From Bacteroidia bacterium (lineage in GTDB: Bacteria; Bacteroidota; Bacteroidia; AKYH767-A; OLB10), in contig JBAOIA010000012.1 of NCBI GenBank assembly GCA_037045145.1, positions 310,001-374,000 on the forward strand: a DNA stretch of 64,000 nt, in the 5' to 3' direction. Numbering within the stretch: the first letter of the stretch is position 1; the number at the start of each line of letters is the position of its first letter. This document shows positions 9,078 through 17,660 of the stretch, piece after piece. The notes beneath the pieces are model-generated. The model did no database searches and was not told the origin of the DNA. It saw nothing but the letters and a program-made list of their open reading frames with translations. The translations under genes were made by a program, and so were the position numbers.

Positions 9078-9114
9078 GGTTATTTGCATCAGCAAAACCA
9101 AAGCTGAAATCAAC

Positions 9115-9123
9115 TACTTTTGC
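9115..9123 (+). promoter_or_regulatory. Promoter -7 box of ndk
   Basis: TACTTTTGC matches the Bacteroidota -7 consensus and ends 28 nt before the ndk ATG at 9152. It also shows that the longer upstream ORF start at 9011 cannot be the main start. Confidence 0.5.
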
Positions 9124-9151
9124 AGCCACAAAAAAATACAAACATTTAATT

Positions 9152-9568
9152 ATGAGTAACATCACTTTTACAATGCTAAAGCCTGATGCAGTAAGCAATG
9201 GATATATTGGTGCAATTTTAGACCATATTATTAAGGCCGGATTTAAGATTAAAGCAATGAAGTACACACATTTAACTGCAGAACGCGCAGGTGAGTTTTA
9301 TGCGGTTCATCGTGAAAGACCTTTTTATAATGACTTGGTTAAATATATGTCATCAGGTCCTATAGTTGCGGCAATACTGGAAAAAGACAATGCCGTTGAC
9401 GATTTCAGAAAAATTATTGGTGCTACAGATCCTTCAAAGGCAGATGCCGGTACTATTCGTAAACTTTATGCCAAAAGTATTGAAGCCAATGCTGTTCATG
9501 GCTCCGACAGCAATGAAAATGCTGCTATAGAAGGCGCATTTTTCTTTAGCATGACGGAAAGATTTTAA
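9152..9568 (+). CDS. ndk: Nucleoside diphosphate kinase
   Basis: Transfers the gamma phosphate of ATP to nucleoside diphosphates through a phosphohistidine. The protein from the ATG at 9152 is 138 residues, the normal family size. It begins MSNITFTMLKPDAVSNG and has the active-site motif NAVHGSDS with His116. A longer frame starting at 9011 adds about 47 residues with no family match and begins upstream of the promoter box, so it is rejected. The gene is monocistronic, with a hairpin terminator about 35 nt after the stop. Confidence 0.96.
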   Translation: MSNITFTMLKPDAVSNGYIGAILDHIIKAGFKIKAMKYTHLTAERAGEFYAVHRERPFYNDLVKYMSSGPIVAAILEKDNAVDDFRKIIGATDPSKADAGTIRKLYAKSIEANAVHGSDSNENAAIEGAFFFSMTERF

Positions 9569-9602
9569 GCTCCGATATTCCTTCGGAAGTGAAGTTTTAC
9601 TG

Positions 9603-9649
9603 AAAAATCCTGTCACTTATTACCTGCAAGTTACATTGGCAGGATTTTT
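9603..9649 (+). terminator. Hairpin terminator after ndk
   Basis: The segment 9603-9615 (AAAAATCCTGTCA) pairs with 9637-9649 (TGGCAGGATTTTT) with one G-T wobble and a loop of about 21 nt, ending in a T-run. Confidence 0.65.
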
Positions 9650-9818
9650 TCTTTATGTTTACTGAATAATTAATAAAAATATTTTCTGAGTTATACAACA
9701 TTAATAAAAACAATACGTTCTATATCTCAAAACATCTCACAATAATTACATTTCAAACAGGAGGAAAACTATAGCATAAAACTCTACTTTATCACTTATT
9801 TCCAAAAAAGAGTTCACT

Positions 9819-10403
9819 ATGCAACAGCCTGCTTTAAACGACCGAGAACTGGTCGAAATGTACCAACAAGGTAACGAAGACTGCTTAAACGTTCTAATTG
9901 AACGACATCAGAAAAGAATATTTTCTGCCATTCTCTTTCTTGTCAATAACAGAGAACTTGCCGAAGATATTTTCCAGGACACCTTTGTTAAGGTAATCAA
10001 CACCTTAAAAAAAGGCAGCTACAACGAAGAAGGTAAATTTTTACCTTGGGTTCTTCGCATCAGCCACAACTTAGTTATTGACCATTTCAGGCGCAACCAG
10101 CGCATGCCAATGGTTCATGACAAAGAGGATTATTCTATCATCGAATCGCTACAGCTTATGGATGATAATGTTCAGGACAAAATAGTTCGGGAGCAGATTT
10201 ATAAGGAAGTTCGCCTACTGGTTGAAGAACTGCCTTACGAGCAAAAAGAAGTCATCATTCTGAGACACTTTGCTGACATGAGTTTTAAAGAAATTGCTGA
10301 TGCTACCGGTGTGAGTATTAACACTTCACTTGGCAGGATGCGCTATGCTCTTATAAACCTTAGAAAAGTGATTGAGAAGAAAAAGTTAGTGCTGGCAGCG
10401 TGA
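9819..10403 (+). CDS. RNA polymerase sigma-70 family factor (ECF-like)
   Basis: A 194-residue factor with sigma region 2 at about residues 20-90 (AEDIFQDTFVKV, FLPWVLRISHNLVIDHFRR). Region 4 is at about 130-185 and contains the helix-turn-helix MSFKEIADATGVSINTSLGR. Regions 1.1 and 3 are absent, so it belongs to the ECF-type group that redirects RNA polymerase. A 73-residue protein of the kind that commonly follows such sigma genes in Bacteroidota lies 68 nt downstream and may be its regulator. The 250-nt upstream region contains an orphan AGGAGG (9759-9764), too far away to serve this start. Target genes are unknown. Confidence 0.9.
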   Translation: MQQPALNDRELVEMYQQGNEDCLNVLIERHQKRIFSAILFLVNNRELAEDIFQDTFVKVINTLKKGSYNEEGKFLPWVLRISHNLVIDHFRRNQRMPMVHDKEDYSIIESLQLMDDNVQDKIVREQIYKEVRLLVEELPYEQKEVIILRHFADMSFKEIADATGVSINTSLGRMRYALINLRKVIEKKKLVLAA

Positions 10404-10471
10404 TTTTTTTTCAAACGTATGTAATAAGGCATTAAGTGCTGCGTTATAACTGTAAATAAGTTATTACGCCT

Positions 10472-10693
10472 ATGTACGAAAATTTTACTACTAACGATTT
10501 TATTCTGTACTACTTTAACGAAACCGAGATTACAGAATCGGTGCTGATTCAAAAAAAAATTGACACCTGCCCGGAAGCAGAAACAGAGTTCGAAAACATT
10601 GTCAACGTGATGGATCATATTGATAAAATAATGATTGCACCTTCGGCTTCTGTTCTACAAAAGGTTTTAAACTATTCTAAGTCTATAAAATAG
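10472..10693 (+). CDS. Small conserved protein downstream of sigma factor, putative anti-sigma-like
   Basis: A 73-residue acidic protein without signal peptide or membrane helix. It has the pattern DFILYYFNETEITES near the N-terminus and SASVLQKVLNYSKS at the C-terminus. From memory, Bacteroidota sigma-70 genes are often followed by a cytosolic protein of this size with an LxxYxYNE start and an ILxYxxS end. Its fold resembles the short helical N-terminal part of anti-sigma factors, so control of the upstream sigma factor is inferred, not shown. Spacing of 68 nt allows co-transcription. Confidence 0.65.
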   Translation: MYENFTTNDFILYYFNETEITESVLIQKKIDTCPEAETEFENIVNVMDHIDKIMIAPSASVLQKVLNYSKSIK

Positions 10694-10964
10694 TCAGCAC
10701 ACATCACGAAACTGTGCAATGTAAATATGGAAACAAAGCCCTGCTCGTTTTTGTAATTACGTAGAATTGTTTTAGATGTAAAAAAATGAAGTTACCAACT
10801 TAATCACCCAAAGTCTCTTGAATTGGCGGTAGTGACATTGAGAGTGCAGAACATCAAACTACAAAAAACATCTTTGGCTTTGACCTACTACTTGTAGTGC
10901 TGTAAAACTGAACATACTTTAACAAAACTTCGTTTCGGATTTTTTTGGACTTCTTATACTTGGA

Positions 10965-11417
10965 TTAACATGAACGGTTCGATCTTTTTGCCCAATTAGT
11001 ATATGTCATTTCGAATTTGATCTCCTTTGGTCCGTGAGTTCCAACTTCTTTCCACCCTGCTTTTCTGTAAAACTTTTCTGCTCTGGTATTAGAAGCAGTT
11101 CCTAGCCAAACTGTAACTTTTGTCTGTGTAAAATACCAGTCCAACATTGTTTGGTGTAGTTTTTGACCAATACCCCTTCTTTCAAATTTAGGGTCTAAAA
11201 ACAAAGCCCAGATATTGCTTTCTTTCAAGTCTGCAATTGCAAAACCTATAATTTGTTTGTTTATTTCGCAAACCCAGCCTTTACCTCTTATTGTAATAAA
11301 TTCTTCGCAATCTTCGTCTGCTACTACATTTGGATTGGATAAAGTGTTTTCAGTTACAGAATTTCTAACGTGTTGAATTTGCTTTATATCCTCAATATTA
11401 GCTTCTCTAATTATCAT
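10965..11417 (-). CDS. GNAT family N-acetyltransferase
   Basis: A 150-residue single-domain acetyltransferase. The acetyl-CoA binding loop is visible as FERRGIGQKLHQTML at about residues 78-92. The following strand and helix (VWLGTASNTRAEKFYRKAGW) have the family's N-x-x-A-x-x-F-Y-x-x-x-G-F/W pattern. The substrate is not predictable; related small GNATs act on amines, peptides or antibiotics. The gene stands alone, with about 270 and 340 nt of non-coding sequence on its two sides, which is loose for this genome and may mark a recent insertion. Confidence 0.85.
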   Translation of the reverse strand: MIIREANIEDIKQIQHVRNSVTENTLSNPNVVADEDCEEFITIRGKGWVCEINKQIIGFAIADLKESNIWALFLDPKFERRGIGQKLHQTMLDWYFTQTKVTVWLGTASNTRAEKFYRKAGWKEVGTHGPKEIKFEMTYTNWAKRSNRSC

Positions 11418-11760
11418 AGTTTTTTTGTTTATATTTTTCTTTGAGTTAGATGTGTACTTTGTTTAGTGGTGGTTGATGGTAGCCTTTCTGCTTCCTAACA
11501 AATCTACTGAAGTTTTCAAAATTCTATATGTAATGGTGGTAATTATAATTGCAATTCATACTGTTATCTCCATACTCCATCCATGTTACCCCATTTGGTT
11601 AAACGACATGGCAAAACTCTATATATAAACTTTGCATTTATTTTGATAAAATCACTCAGAAGTAAAAGAGACAATTATGGGATAAAATACTAAATTTACC
11701 TACGAAGCACTCAGGTTTCGTTTAAGGGTATTTCAATAAAAACCACCGGAAATCAACCAC
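11418..11760. other. Gene-less stretch between GNAT and Omp85 genes
   Basis: 343 nt of AT-rich sequence with no open frame that looks coding, no terminator-quality hairpin and no convincing TAnnTTTG box on either strand. It presumably holds the GNAT promoter and the 3' end of the Omp85 transcript. Confidence 0.5.
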
Positions 11761-13491
11761 TTAAAAATAATTTACAATCCCGAAATGCACCTTTGCCTGC
11801 CTGAACTGTATGACACTGTTTTGCTGACTGCCTATTGCATAATTTAAAGCAAAAATTCCGAGTTTGGTTTCAAAAGTAATTCCTGCACCCATTCCATAAG
11901 GTATGTCATAAATATTCCCATCTCTGGTTTCTGATGCATAATAAGCTTGATTATAAAACAACTGCAAATAGGCGTTTCTGTCGAGGAGGTAACGCAATTC
12001 CAGCTTACCTAAATAATATGATGTTGCATAGAGTACATCTTCGTCAAATCCTCTTAAAGATTTTAGTCCGCCAAATCGGAACTGATCATTCTGAAAAACA
12101 TCATCAGCCTGCATCCATGCAAATGCAAATCCTGCATTTAAAACTATACGCGGAAACAATGATTGGTAAAAATCGGCTGTGCCTTCAAATTTATATATAT
12201 CACTATTTAATTTTAGCCCCTTATACAATTCGCTGTTGATGTTGCTGTTCTTTAAAATTTTTTTTACTCCTGCAGCACCCGATAAATCAACGATAAACCC
12301 TCGTTGAGGATTGAGTCTGTAATCAACTTTTTCTTTTTTCAACACTACTCCATAAGTTGTAATATTTACATCTGCAAAGGTTGGGAGAACAGTTGCATTT
12401 CTATAAGAAGATGTTGAAAGCAGTGATGATTTTTTATTGGTAACAACTAATGTTAGTCTGTCATTTCCTTTCATAAGGTACTGAATGCCTCCTTTTAACA
12501 AAACATCAACGTATGAAGTATCGCGTTTGTAAATATTTAATCCTCCTTCAAGACCAAATGGAAGCGAGAAAAGAAATGGATAGCTTAATGATGTTTTTAA
12601 ATCCTGTGTTTTAGGCAATGGCTGCTTCCAGTTGATTTCAAACTGTTCACCACGACCAAAGGCACTCAACAATTTAAGCCTTAGTTCGCCACTGATGTTC
12701 ACTTTTCCGCTCTTGGTTGCATCCGGCAACACACCAATAATTCCATCAGCCTGTGAGGCTTTTTTATTGTTCAGAAATAAAGTAAGCACTGCTCCACCAC
12801 CTTCAAATGCAACAATCAACGGTGCATATTCAGAAACCATTGGCAACTCCTTTAATCTGACTGAAATGTTACGAATGATGCTTTCATTATAAATATTGCC
12901 CTGACTAATGCGCAGGTAATTAAACAAATATGTTCTGCTTAATTTAGAATCACCACGAATAATGATGCTATCAACACGAACAAGTTCACTTTTATTCGCT
13001 CTTAATACTCCGGAAATTTGCTCTCCTTCAAAAATCAAGCTATCTAATCTTACTTCAGCAAAGGGGTAGCCGTTATCCTCATACCACTGCAAAAGCGATC
13101 TAAACATTTGTGCCAATTTGGGTGGACTGACCTTGCTGCCACGCCATTTTTTTTCACTATTACCTGTTTCATTTAATACACGCTCATCTATATTGCCACC
13201 TGCTATTCTTGCCCACCTATAGCGATTGCCTTTATGAAGATAAACACTGTAAATGTTGCTGTCTTTAACCAAAAAATCTGCTGATGCTGCAATAAAGCCA
13301 TCCTTCTGAAATTCGTTGATGACTCTGGCTATCTCCTTTTTCAACAAAACTGAATCTCCAAATTCCTTTTTGTATTTTACTGAAACAGGATCACCATTAA
13401 ACACAAGTCTATATTGTGCCAATGACAGATTTACTGATAAAAAACAGATTGAGAAATTAAATAAAAACTTTCTTACTGTATGCATGCACAT
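11761..13491 (-). CDS. Omp85/BamA-TamA superfamily outer-membrane protein
   Basis: A 576-residue outer-membrane beta-barrel with a periplasmic POTRA-like region. A signal peptide is followed by roughly 220 residues of alternating helix and strand (for example LLQWYEDNGYPFAEVRLD and ELVRVDSIIIRGD, typical POTRA text). A barrel follows from about residue 260. The Omp85 loop-6 motif is present as SLRGFDED (Arg480), and the chain ends in Phe, the usual C-terminal aromatic. At this length it is closer to TamA or small BamA paralogues than to essential BamA. Its start overlaps the ung stop by one base (TAATG), suggesting translational coupling. The cargo is unknown. Confidence 0.85.
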   Translation of the reverse strand: MCMHTVRKFLFNFSICFLSVNLSLAQYRLVFNGDPVSVKYKKEFGDSVLLKKEIARVINEFQKDGFIAASADFLVKDSNIYSVYLHKGNRYRWARIAGGNIDERVLNETGNSEKKWRGSKVSPPKLAQMFRSLLQWYEDNGYPFAEVRLDSLIFEGEQISGVLRANKSELVRVDSIIIRGDSKLSRTYLFNYLRISQGNIYNESIIRNISVRLKELPMVSEYAPLIVAFEGGGAVLTLFLNNKKASQADGIIGVLPDATKSGKVNISGELRLKLLSAFGRGEQFEINWKQPLPKTQDLKTSLSYPFLFSLPFGLEGGLNIYKRDTSYVDVLLKGGIQYLMKGNDRLTLVVTNKKSSLLSTSSYRNATVLPTFADVNITTYGVVLKKEKVDYRLNPQRGFIVDLSGAAGVKKILKNSNINSELYKGLKLNSDIYKFEGTADFYQSLFPRIVLNAGFAFAWMQADDVFQNDQFRFGGLKSLRGFDEDVLYATSYYLGKLELRYLLDRNAYLQLFYNQAYYASETRDGNIYDIPYGMGAGITFETKLGIFALNYAIGSQQNSVIQFRQAKVHFGIVNYF

Positions 13492-14168
13492 TAATTAATA
13501 TTCCAATCAATTGGTTTAAATCCTTCTGATGTCAATATGCTGTTTGTTTCAGAAAAATGCTTGCATCCAAAGAATTTTGTTGCAGAGAATGGTGAAGGAT
13601 GCGCAGCTTTAAGAATATGATGTTTGCTCCGGTCAATCAAAATTTCTTTTGCTTGTGCAAAACGTCCCCAGAGCAAAAAAACCAATCCGGACTTATGTTC
13701 AGACAAAGTTTTAATCACAGCATCGGTAAACAACTCCCAACCTTTATCCTGATGCGATCCGGCCATACTCTGTCGTACGGTTAATGTTGCATTCAATAAA
13801 AACACACCCTGACGTGCCCACTTTTCAAGATTTCCGTGTGGAGGAATTGGAATATTTAAATCACTCTTCAGTTCTTTAAAAATATTTACTAATGAAGGCG
13901 GAGGCTTTATGCCTGACGATACAGAAAAGCAAAGCCCGTTAGCCTGACCGGCTCCATGATATGGATCCTGACCAATTATCACCACTCTTACTTGCTCAAA
14001 GGGTGTATAATCAAAGGCACTGAAAATTTGTGGACCGGGGGGGAAAACTTTATGAATGGTAGCTTCTTGCCTGATGAATTTCTTCAATTCTTCAAAATAA
14101 GGCATGTTAAACTGCTCCTGAAGCATTGTTTTCCAACTTTCTTCAATTTTTATCTGGCTTGACTCCAT
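13491..14168 (-). CDS. ung: Uracil-DNA glycosylase
   Basis: Removes uracil from DNA in base-excision repair. The 225 residues carry the family-1 water-activating motif GQDPYHG at 66-72 (Asp68), the uracil-binding stretch NGLCFSV and the minor-groove loop motif HPSPFSA with His190. Length and motifs are normal. It is the first gene of a two-gene unit with the Omp85 gene, whose start overlaps its stop; the link seems positional rather than functional. Confidence 0.96.
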   Translation of the reverse strand: MESSQIKIEESWKTMLQEQFNMPYFEELKKFIRQEATIHKVFPPGPQIFSAFDYTPFEQVRVVIIGQDPYHGAGQANGLCFSVSSGIKPPPSLVNIFKELKSDLNIPIPPHGNLEKWARQGVFLLNATLTVRQSMAGSHQDKGWELFTDAVIKTLSEHKSGLVFLLWGRFAQAKEILIDRSKHHILKAAHPSPFSATKFFGCKHFSETNSILTSEGFKPIDWNIN

Positions 14169-14346
14169 ACTTCTAATTGCCTGCTAAAATAAAGACACAG
14201 AGCCAAACATTTACTCTTGAAATAAATTTTAAGTTCATGCGTTTTATGATAGCCAATTGTTAATAAGTATTTTCACATCATTTGTGAATTATATGCTGCA
14301 TTTGGTTTGATTTTTATTTCTTTGCCGACTATAAATCTCATTGACA

Positions 14347-14472
14347 ATGAAAAAATTGCTTGTTGCATTAGCCTTTTTATCTCTAATTGTTTCATTGAAT
14401 TCATGCAAAAGCCGTGAAAAGTGCCCCGCATACGGAAGCAAATCAGCTCATACTGAACACAGCCATTCATAA
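14347..14472 (+). CDS. 41-residue conserved small lipoprotein (CPAYG type)
   Basis: A short gene reading MKKLLVALAFLSLIVSLNSC, then KSREKCPAYG and a His/Ser-rich end. It has a good lipoprotein signal with the lipidated Cys at position 20, so the mature peptide is only about 22 residues. The KCPAYG motif recurs in small Bacteroidota lipoproteins that I remember but cannot name, which supports a real gene. A near-perfect terminator hairpin begins 18 nt after the stop. The second Cys and the C-terminal His residues could bind metal, but that is speculation. Confidence 0.7.
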   Translation: MKKLLVALAFLSLIVSLNSCKSREKCPAYGSKSAHTEHSHS

Positions 14473-14490
14473 TACTTTGATTCAAAAAAA

Positions 14491-14530
14491 CAAAACTGCC
14501 ATGAATAATATTCATGGCAGTTTTGTTTTT
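14491..14530 (+). terminator. Perfect 15-bp hairpin terminator
   Basis: The arm 14491-14505 (CAAAACTGCCATGAA) is exactly complementary to 14511-14525, with a 5-nt loop (TAATA) and a downstream T-run. It ends the small lipoprotein transcript. A-rich sequence on the other side may let it also stop the convergent DUF4286 transcript. Confidence 0.9.
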
Positions 14531-14608
14531 AGTAATAAAATAAAATACTCAGTCTCAATAATCCTGGAGCATGTTATTTCTATAACATTAAACCTATACA
14601 ACTTACTT

Positions 14609-14914
14609 TCAACACACTACTTCCAGTAAAGTGCGAAAAGCCACAAACCTATCTTTATAAAGCGCAGTGTGCTCCTGTTGAAGTTTTGCTGCATAATTAT
14701 TCTGATAGCATTCTATATCTTCCATTGTCTGAAAATAGTATTGAACAGAATATGTCTTTCCACCGCTATCTTCATCAGCCAACACCCTGAAAATTCGGTT
14801 TTCAAGAAAACATCCTGTGCTTAACACATCAGGAATATGAACTTTTTGCATCCACTGCAGCCATTCTGCGGCAACATCATTATCAATATTTACAGTTACA
14901 TTATAAACAAACAT
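14609..14914 (-). CDS. DUF4286 family protein
   Basis: A 101-residue protein from the ATG at 14914, beginning MFVYNVTVNIDNDVAAEWLQ and continuing with WMQKVHIPDVLSTGCF. This opening is characteristic of DUF4286, a small ferredoxin-like (dimeric alpha-beta) cytosolic family common in Bacteroidota with no known function. The frame is open further upstream to 14980, but those 22 residues do not fit the family and would overlap the divergent promoter region of the prolyl oligopeptidase gene. Confidence 0.88.
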   Translation of the reverse strand: MFVYNVTVNIDNDVAAEWLQWMQKVHIPDVLSTGCFLENRIFRVLADEDSGGKTYSVQYYFQTMEDIECYQNNYAAKLQQEHTALYKDRFVAFRTLLEVVC

Positions 14915-14967
14915 ATACTTTAACCAATAATTAAGTTTTAATACAAACAAAAAAGAATGCTTAACGC

Positions 14968-14976
14968 TAATTTTGC
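14968..14976 (+). promoter_or_regulatory. Promoter -7 box of the prolyl oligopeptidase gene
   Basis: TAATTTTGC is a full TAnnTTTGC match ending 26 nt before the ATG at 15003. Confidence 0.5.
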
Positions 14977-15002
14977 ACATTCAAACACAATATTAAATTA
15001 AA

Positions 15003-17138
15003 ATGATTAAACCATTAATGAGTGTAGTAGTAATCACTTCAATTTTTATTTCATGTAAACCTGCATCTGAACAGGCCACTTCAGAAAAATTAATCTATCC
15101 TGCAACTGCAAAATCTGATCAGGTTGATGACTATTTTGGCGTAAAAGTTTCTGACCCATACCGTTGGTTAGAGAACGATACTGCCGAAGATGTAAAAAAA
15201 TGGGTGACAGAAGAAAACAAAGTAACCTTTGGCTATCTCGAAAAAATACCCTTCAGAAATAAAATAAAAGAAAGACTTACCGATATTTTTAATTATCCAA
15301 AGTATTCAAATCCATTTCGTGCTGGCGAATATTATTTTTTCAGCAAGAATGATGGTTTGCAAAACCAAAGTGTCATCTATTATCAGAAAGGTCTTGACGG
15401 AAAACCGGAAGTATTTCTCGACCCCAACACCATGAGTAGCGATGGAACTGCAGCAGTTTCACTTTTAGGCTTTTCTAAAGATAAAAAATATGTTGCGTAC
15501 GCCATTAATCAATCCGGCAGTGATTGGCAAACCATCTATGTAATGGAAGTTGCTACAAAAAAACTGATGGGTGACAAACTTGATTGGGTAAAATTCAGCG
15601 GTGCATCATGGAAAGACAATGGTTTTTATTATGCACGTTATGATGCCCCTCCAAAAGGAAAAGAATTTTCGCAGAAAAACGAATACCACAAGATTTATTA
15701 CCATCGCATGGGCGACACTCAGGATAAAGATGTTTTGGTATATGAAAACAAAAACAAACCCTTGCGCTATTATGGTGCCTCTGTAACAGAAGACGAACGC
15801 TTTCTTATTATTTATGTTTCTGAGGGCACTGATGGAACAGAAATGTATTACAAAGATTTACAAAGCAATCAAAAAGATTTTGGTCTTTTGTTTGCAGGAT
15901 TTGAAGATAACTACAGTGTTATAAACAACATTGGCGACAAACTGCTTGTACAGACAGATGCCGGTGCACCCAACCAAAGAGTAATTTTAGTTGATCCAAA
16001 AAATCCTAAAAAAGAAAACTGGAAAGATGTGATTCCGGAAAAGACTGAATTGCTGGAAAGTGCAGCCACAGGAGGAGGTAAACTTTTTGTTTCTTATCTG
16101 AAAGATGTAACCACACATGTTTATCAATATAGCTTAGAAGGTAATCTCGAACATGAAATTGCCTTACCGGCATTAGGCAGTGCATTCGGATTTAGTGGTG
16201 ATAAAGAAGACGCATTGATTTTTTACACTTTCACATCGTTCACCTATCCTCCTGCAATCTATAAGTATGACATTGCTTCAGGCAAGTCAGACATCTGGCA
16301 AAAATCTGATGTAAAGTTTAATCCTGATGAGTATGAAACCAAACAAGTATTTTACAACAGTAAGGACGGAACAAAAGTTCCCATGTTTCTAGTTTATAAA
16401 AAAGGCATTAAACTCGATGGTAACAATCCTACACTACTCTATGGATATGGAGGTTTTAACATCAGCCTGACACCCACTTTCAGCACTTCAAGAATTATAC
16501 TTCTTGAAAATGGAGGAGTATTTGCCATGGCAAACATCCGTGGTGGTGGTGAGTACGGAGAAAAATGGCATGAAGCCGGTAAACTTCTGAAAAAGCAGAA
16601 TGTATTTGACGATTTTATTGCAGCAGCAGAATATCTCATCAAAGAAAAATACACGTCACCATCTAAACTATCCATTCAAGGTGGCTCAAATGGAGGATTG
16701 CTGGTGGGAGCATGTATGTTGCAGAGACCTGATTTATATCGTGTGGCGTTTCCTGCTGTTGGTGTTATGGACATGCTACGCTATCATAAATTTACCGTTG
16801 GTTGGGGATGGGCTGTTGAATATGGTAGCAGCGATAGTTTAGAAAATTTCAAAAACCTTTACGCTTATTCTCCACTACACAATATAAAAGAAGGGGTAGA
16901 ATATCCTGCCACTATGGTAACCACTGCCGATCATGATGACAGAGTTGTACCCGCACACTCATTTAAATTTATTGCCACCTTACAAGAGCGATATAAAGGC
17001 AACAGGCCACAGTTAATCCGCATTGATGTTAAAGCAGGTCATGGTGCCGGAAAGCCTACTTCAAAAATAATCGAGGAGCAAGCAGATATTTGGTCATTCA
17101 TGTTTTACAACATGGGCATAACACCAATATATAAGTAG
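15003..17138 (+). CDS. Prolyl oligopeptidase (S9A family), lipoprotein
   Basis: Serine peptidase cleaving after proline in peptides of up to about 30 residues. A lipoprotein signal ends at IFISC (Cys18), so it is probably anchored in the envelope. The N-terminal capping region starts VDDYFGVKVSDPYRWLEND, a classic POP opening, and is followed by the seven-bladed propeller. The C-terminal hydrolase has GGSNGGL (Ser562), TADHDDRVVP (Asp645/646) and KAGHGAGKP (His680). At 711 residues the length is normal and all catalytic residues are present. It has its own promoter box and terminator. With DPP-IV and the POT transporter it fits growth on proline-containing peptides. Confidence 0.95.
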   Translation: MIKPLMSVVVITSIFISCKPASEQATSEKLIYPATAKSDQVDDYFGVKVSDPYRWLENDTAEDVKKWVTEENKVTFGYLEKIPFRNKIKERLTDIFNYPKYSNPFRAGEYYFFSKNDGLQNQSVIYYQKGLDGKPEVFLDPNTMSSDGTAAVSLLGFSKDKKYVAYAINQSGSDWQTIYVMEVATKKLMGDKLDWVKFSGASWKDNGFYYARYDAPPKGKEFSQKNEYHKIYYHRMGDTQDKDVLVYENKNKPLRYYGASVTEDERFLIIYVSEGTDGTEMYYKDLQSNQKDFGLLFAGFEDNYSVINNIGDKLLVQTDAGAPNQRVILVDPKNPKKENWKDVIPEKTELLESAATGGGKLFVSYLKDVTTHVYQYSLEGNLEHEIALPALGSAFGFSGDKEDALIFYTFTSFTYPPAIYKYDIASGKSDIWQKSDVKFNPDEYETKQVFYNSKDGTKVPMFLVYKKGIKLDGNNPTLLYGYGGFNISLTPTFSTSRIILLENGGVFAMANIRGGGEYGEKWHEAGKLLKKQNVFDDFIAAAEYLIKEKYTSPSKLSIQGGSNGGLLVGACMLQRPDLYRVAFPAVGVMDMLRYHKFTVGWGWAVEYGSSDSLENFKNLYAYSPLHNIKEGVEYPATMVTTADHDDRVVPAHSFKFIATLQERYKGNRPQLIRIDVKAGHGAGKPTSKIIEEQADIWSFMFYNMGITPIYK

Positions 17139-17160
17139 AAACAATAAAAGTAACTTTTAA

Positions 17161-17192
17161 AAAAAACGTCATGTAAAAACATGGCGTTTTTT
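17161..17192 (+). terminator. Hairpin terminator after prolyl oligopeptidase
   Basis: The segment AAAAAACGTCATGT (17161-17174) pairs with ACATGGCGTTTTTT (17179-17192) with one G-T wobble, loop AAAA and a T-rich tail. Confidence 0.85.
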
Positions 17193-17660
17193 ATTTTCCA
17201 ATTACCTTAAAATCTAAAGAAACTGAAAGCAGCAACACAAATAACTAAAACAGAAACGAAATTAACTCGACTCTTCACGCTATCTGAAAAAAGCTATTGC
17301 AAAAACAAATCAAAAAGCAATGAAATGTTATTATGTTTGTAAATATTAACAAGCAATAATTTTCATAAAATAATCTGTTATAGTCAATGGTAAAGCGACA
17401 CCGCAAGCATTGAACGCACAACCAAAATATTAGTTTATAACATTGACCAACCATTTTGACAAGTAACCAACATATAGACCATATTTTAAACGGACATCAA
17501 ATAAGCCGATTCTATTTGGCCTCCATACTGTGTATTAATTTTTCCATCACCGCTCAAAAAATATTTTAAAATTCTTTGGTAACCGTACAAAGACATTAAC
17601 GAATATAACAGATAGAGTTATTTTCTTTAATTTAACCGACTAAAATTATATTGTGAAATA
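17193..17660. other. Gene-less AT-rich left flank of the degraded island
   Basis: About 470 nt with no credible open frame, no strong hairpin and no clear TAnnTTTG box. Its texture differs from the short, promoter-bearing spacers elsewhere in the window. It directly precedes the chimeric remnant at 17661 and probably belongs to the same accessory insertion. Confidence 0.5.
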
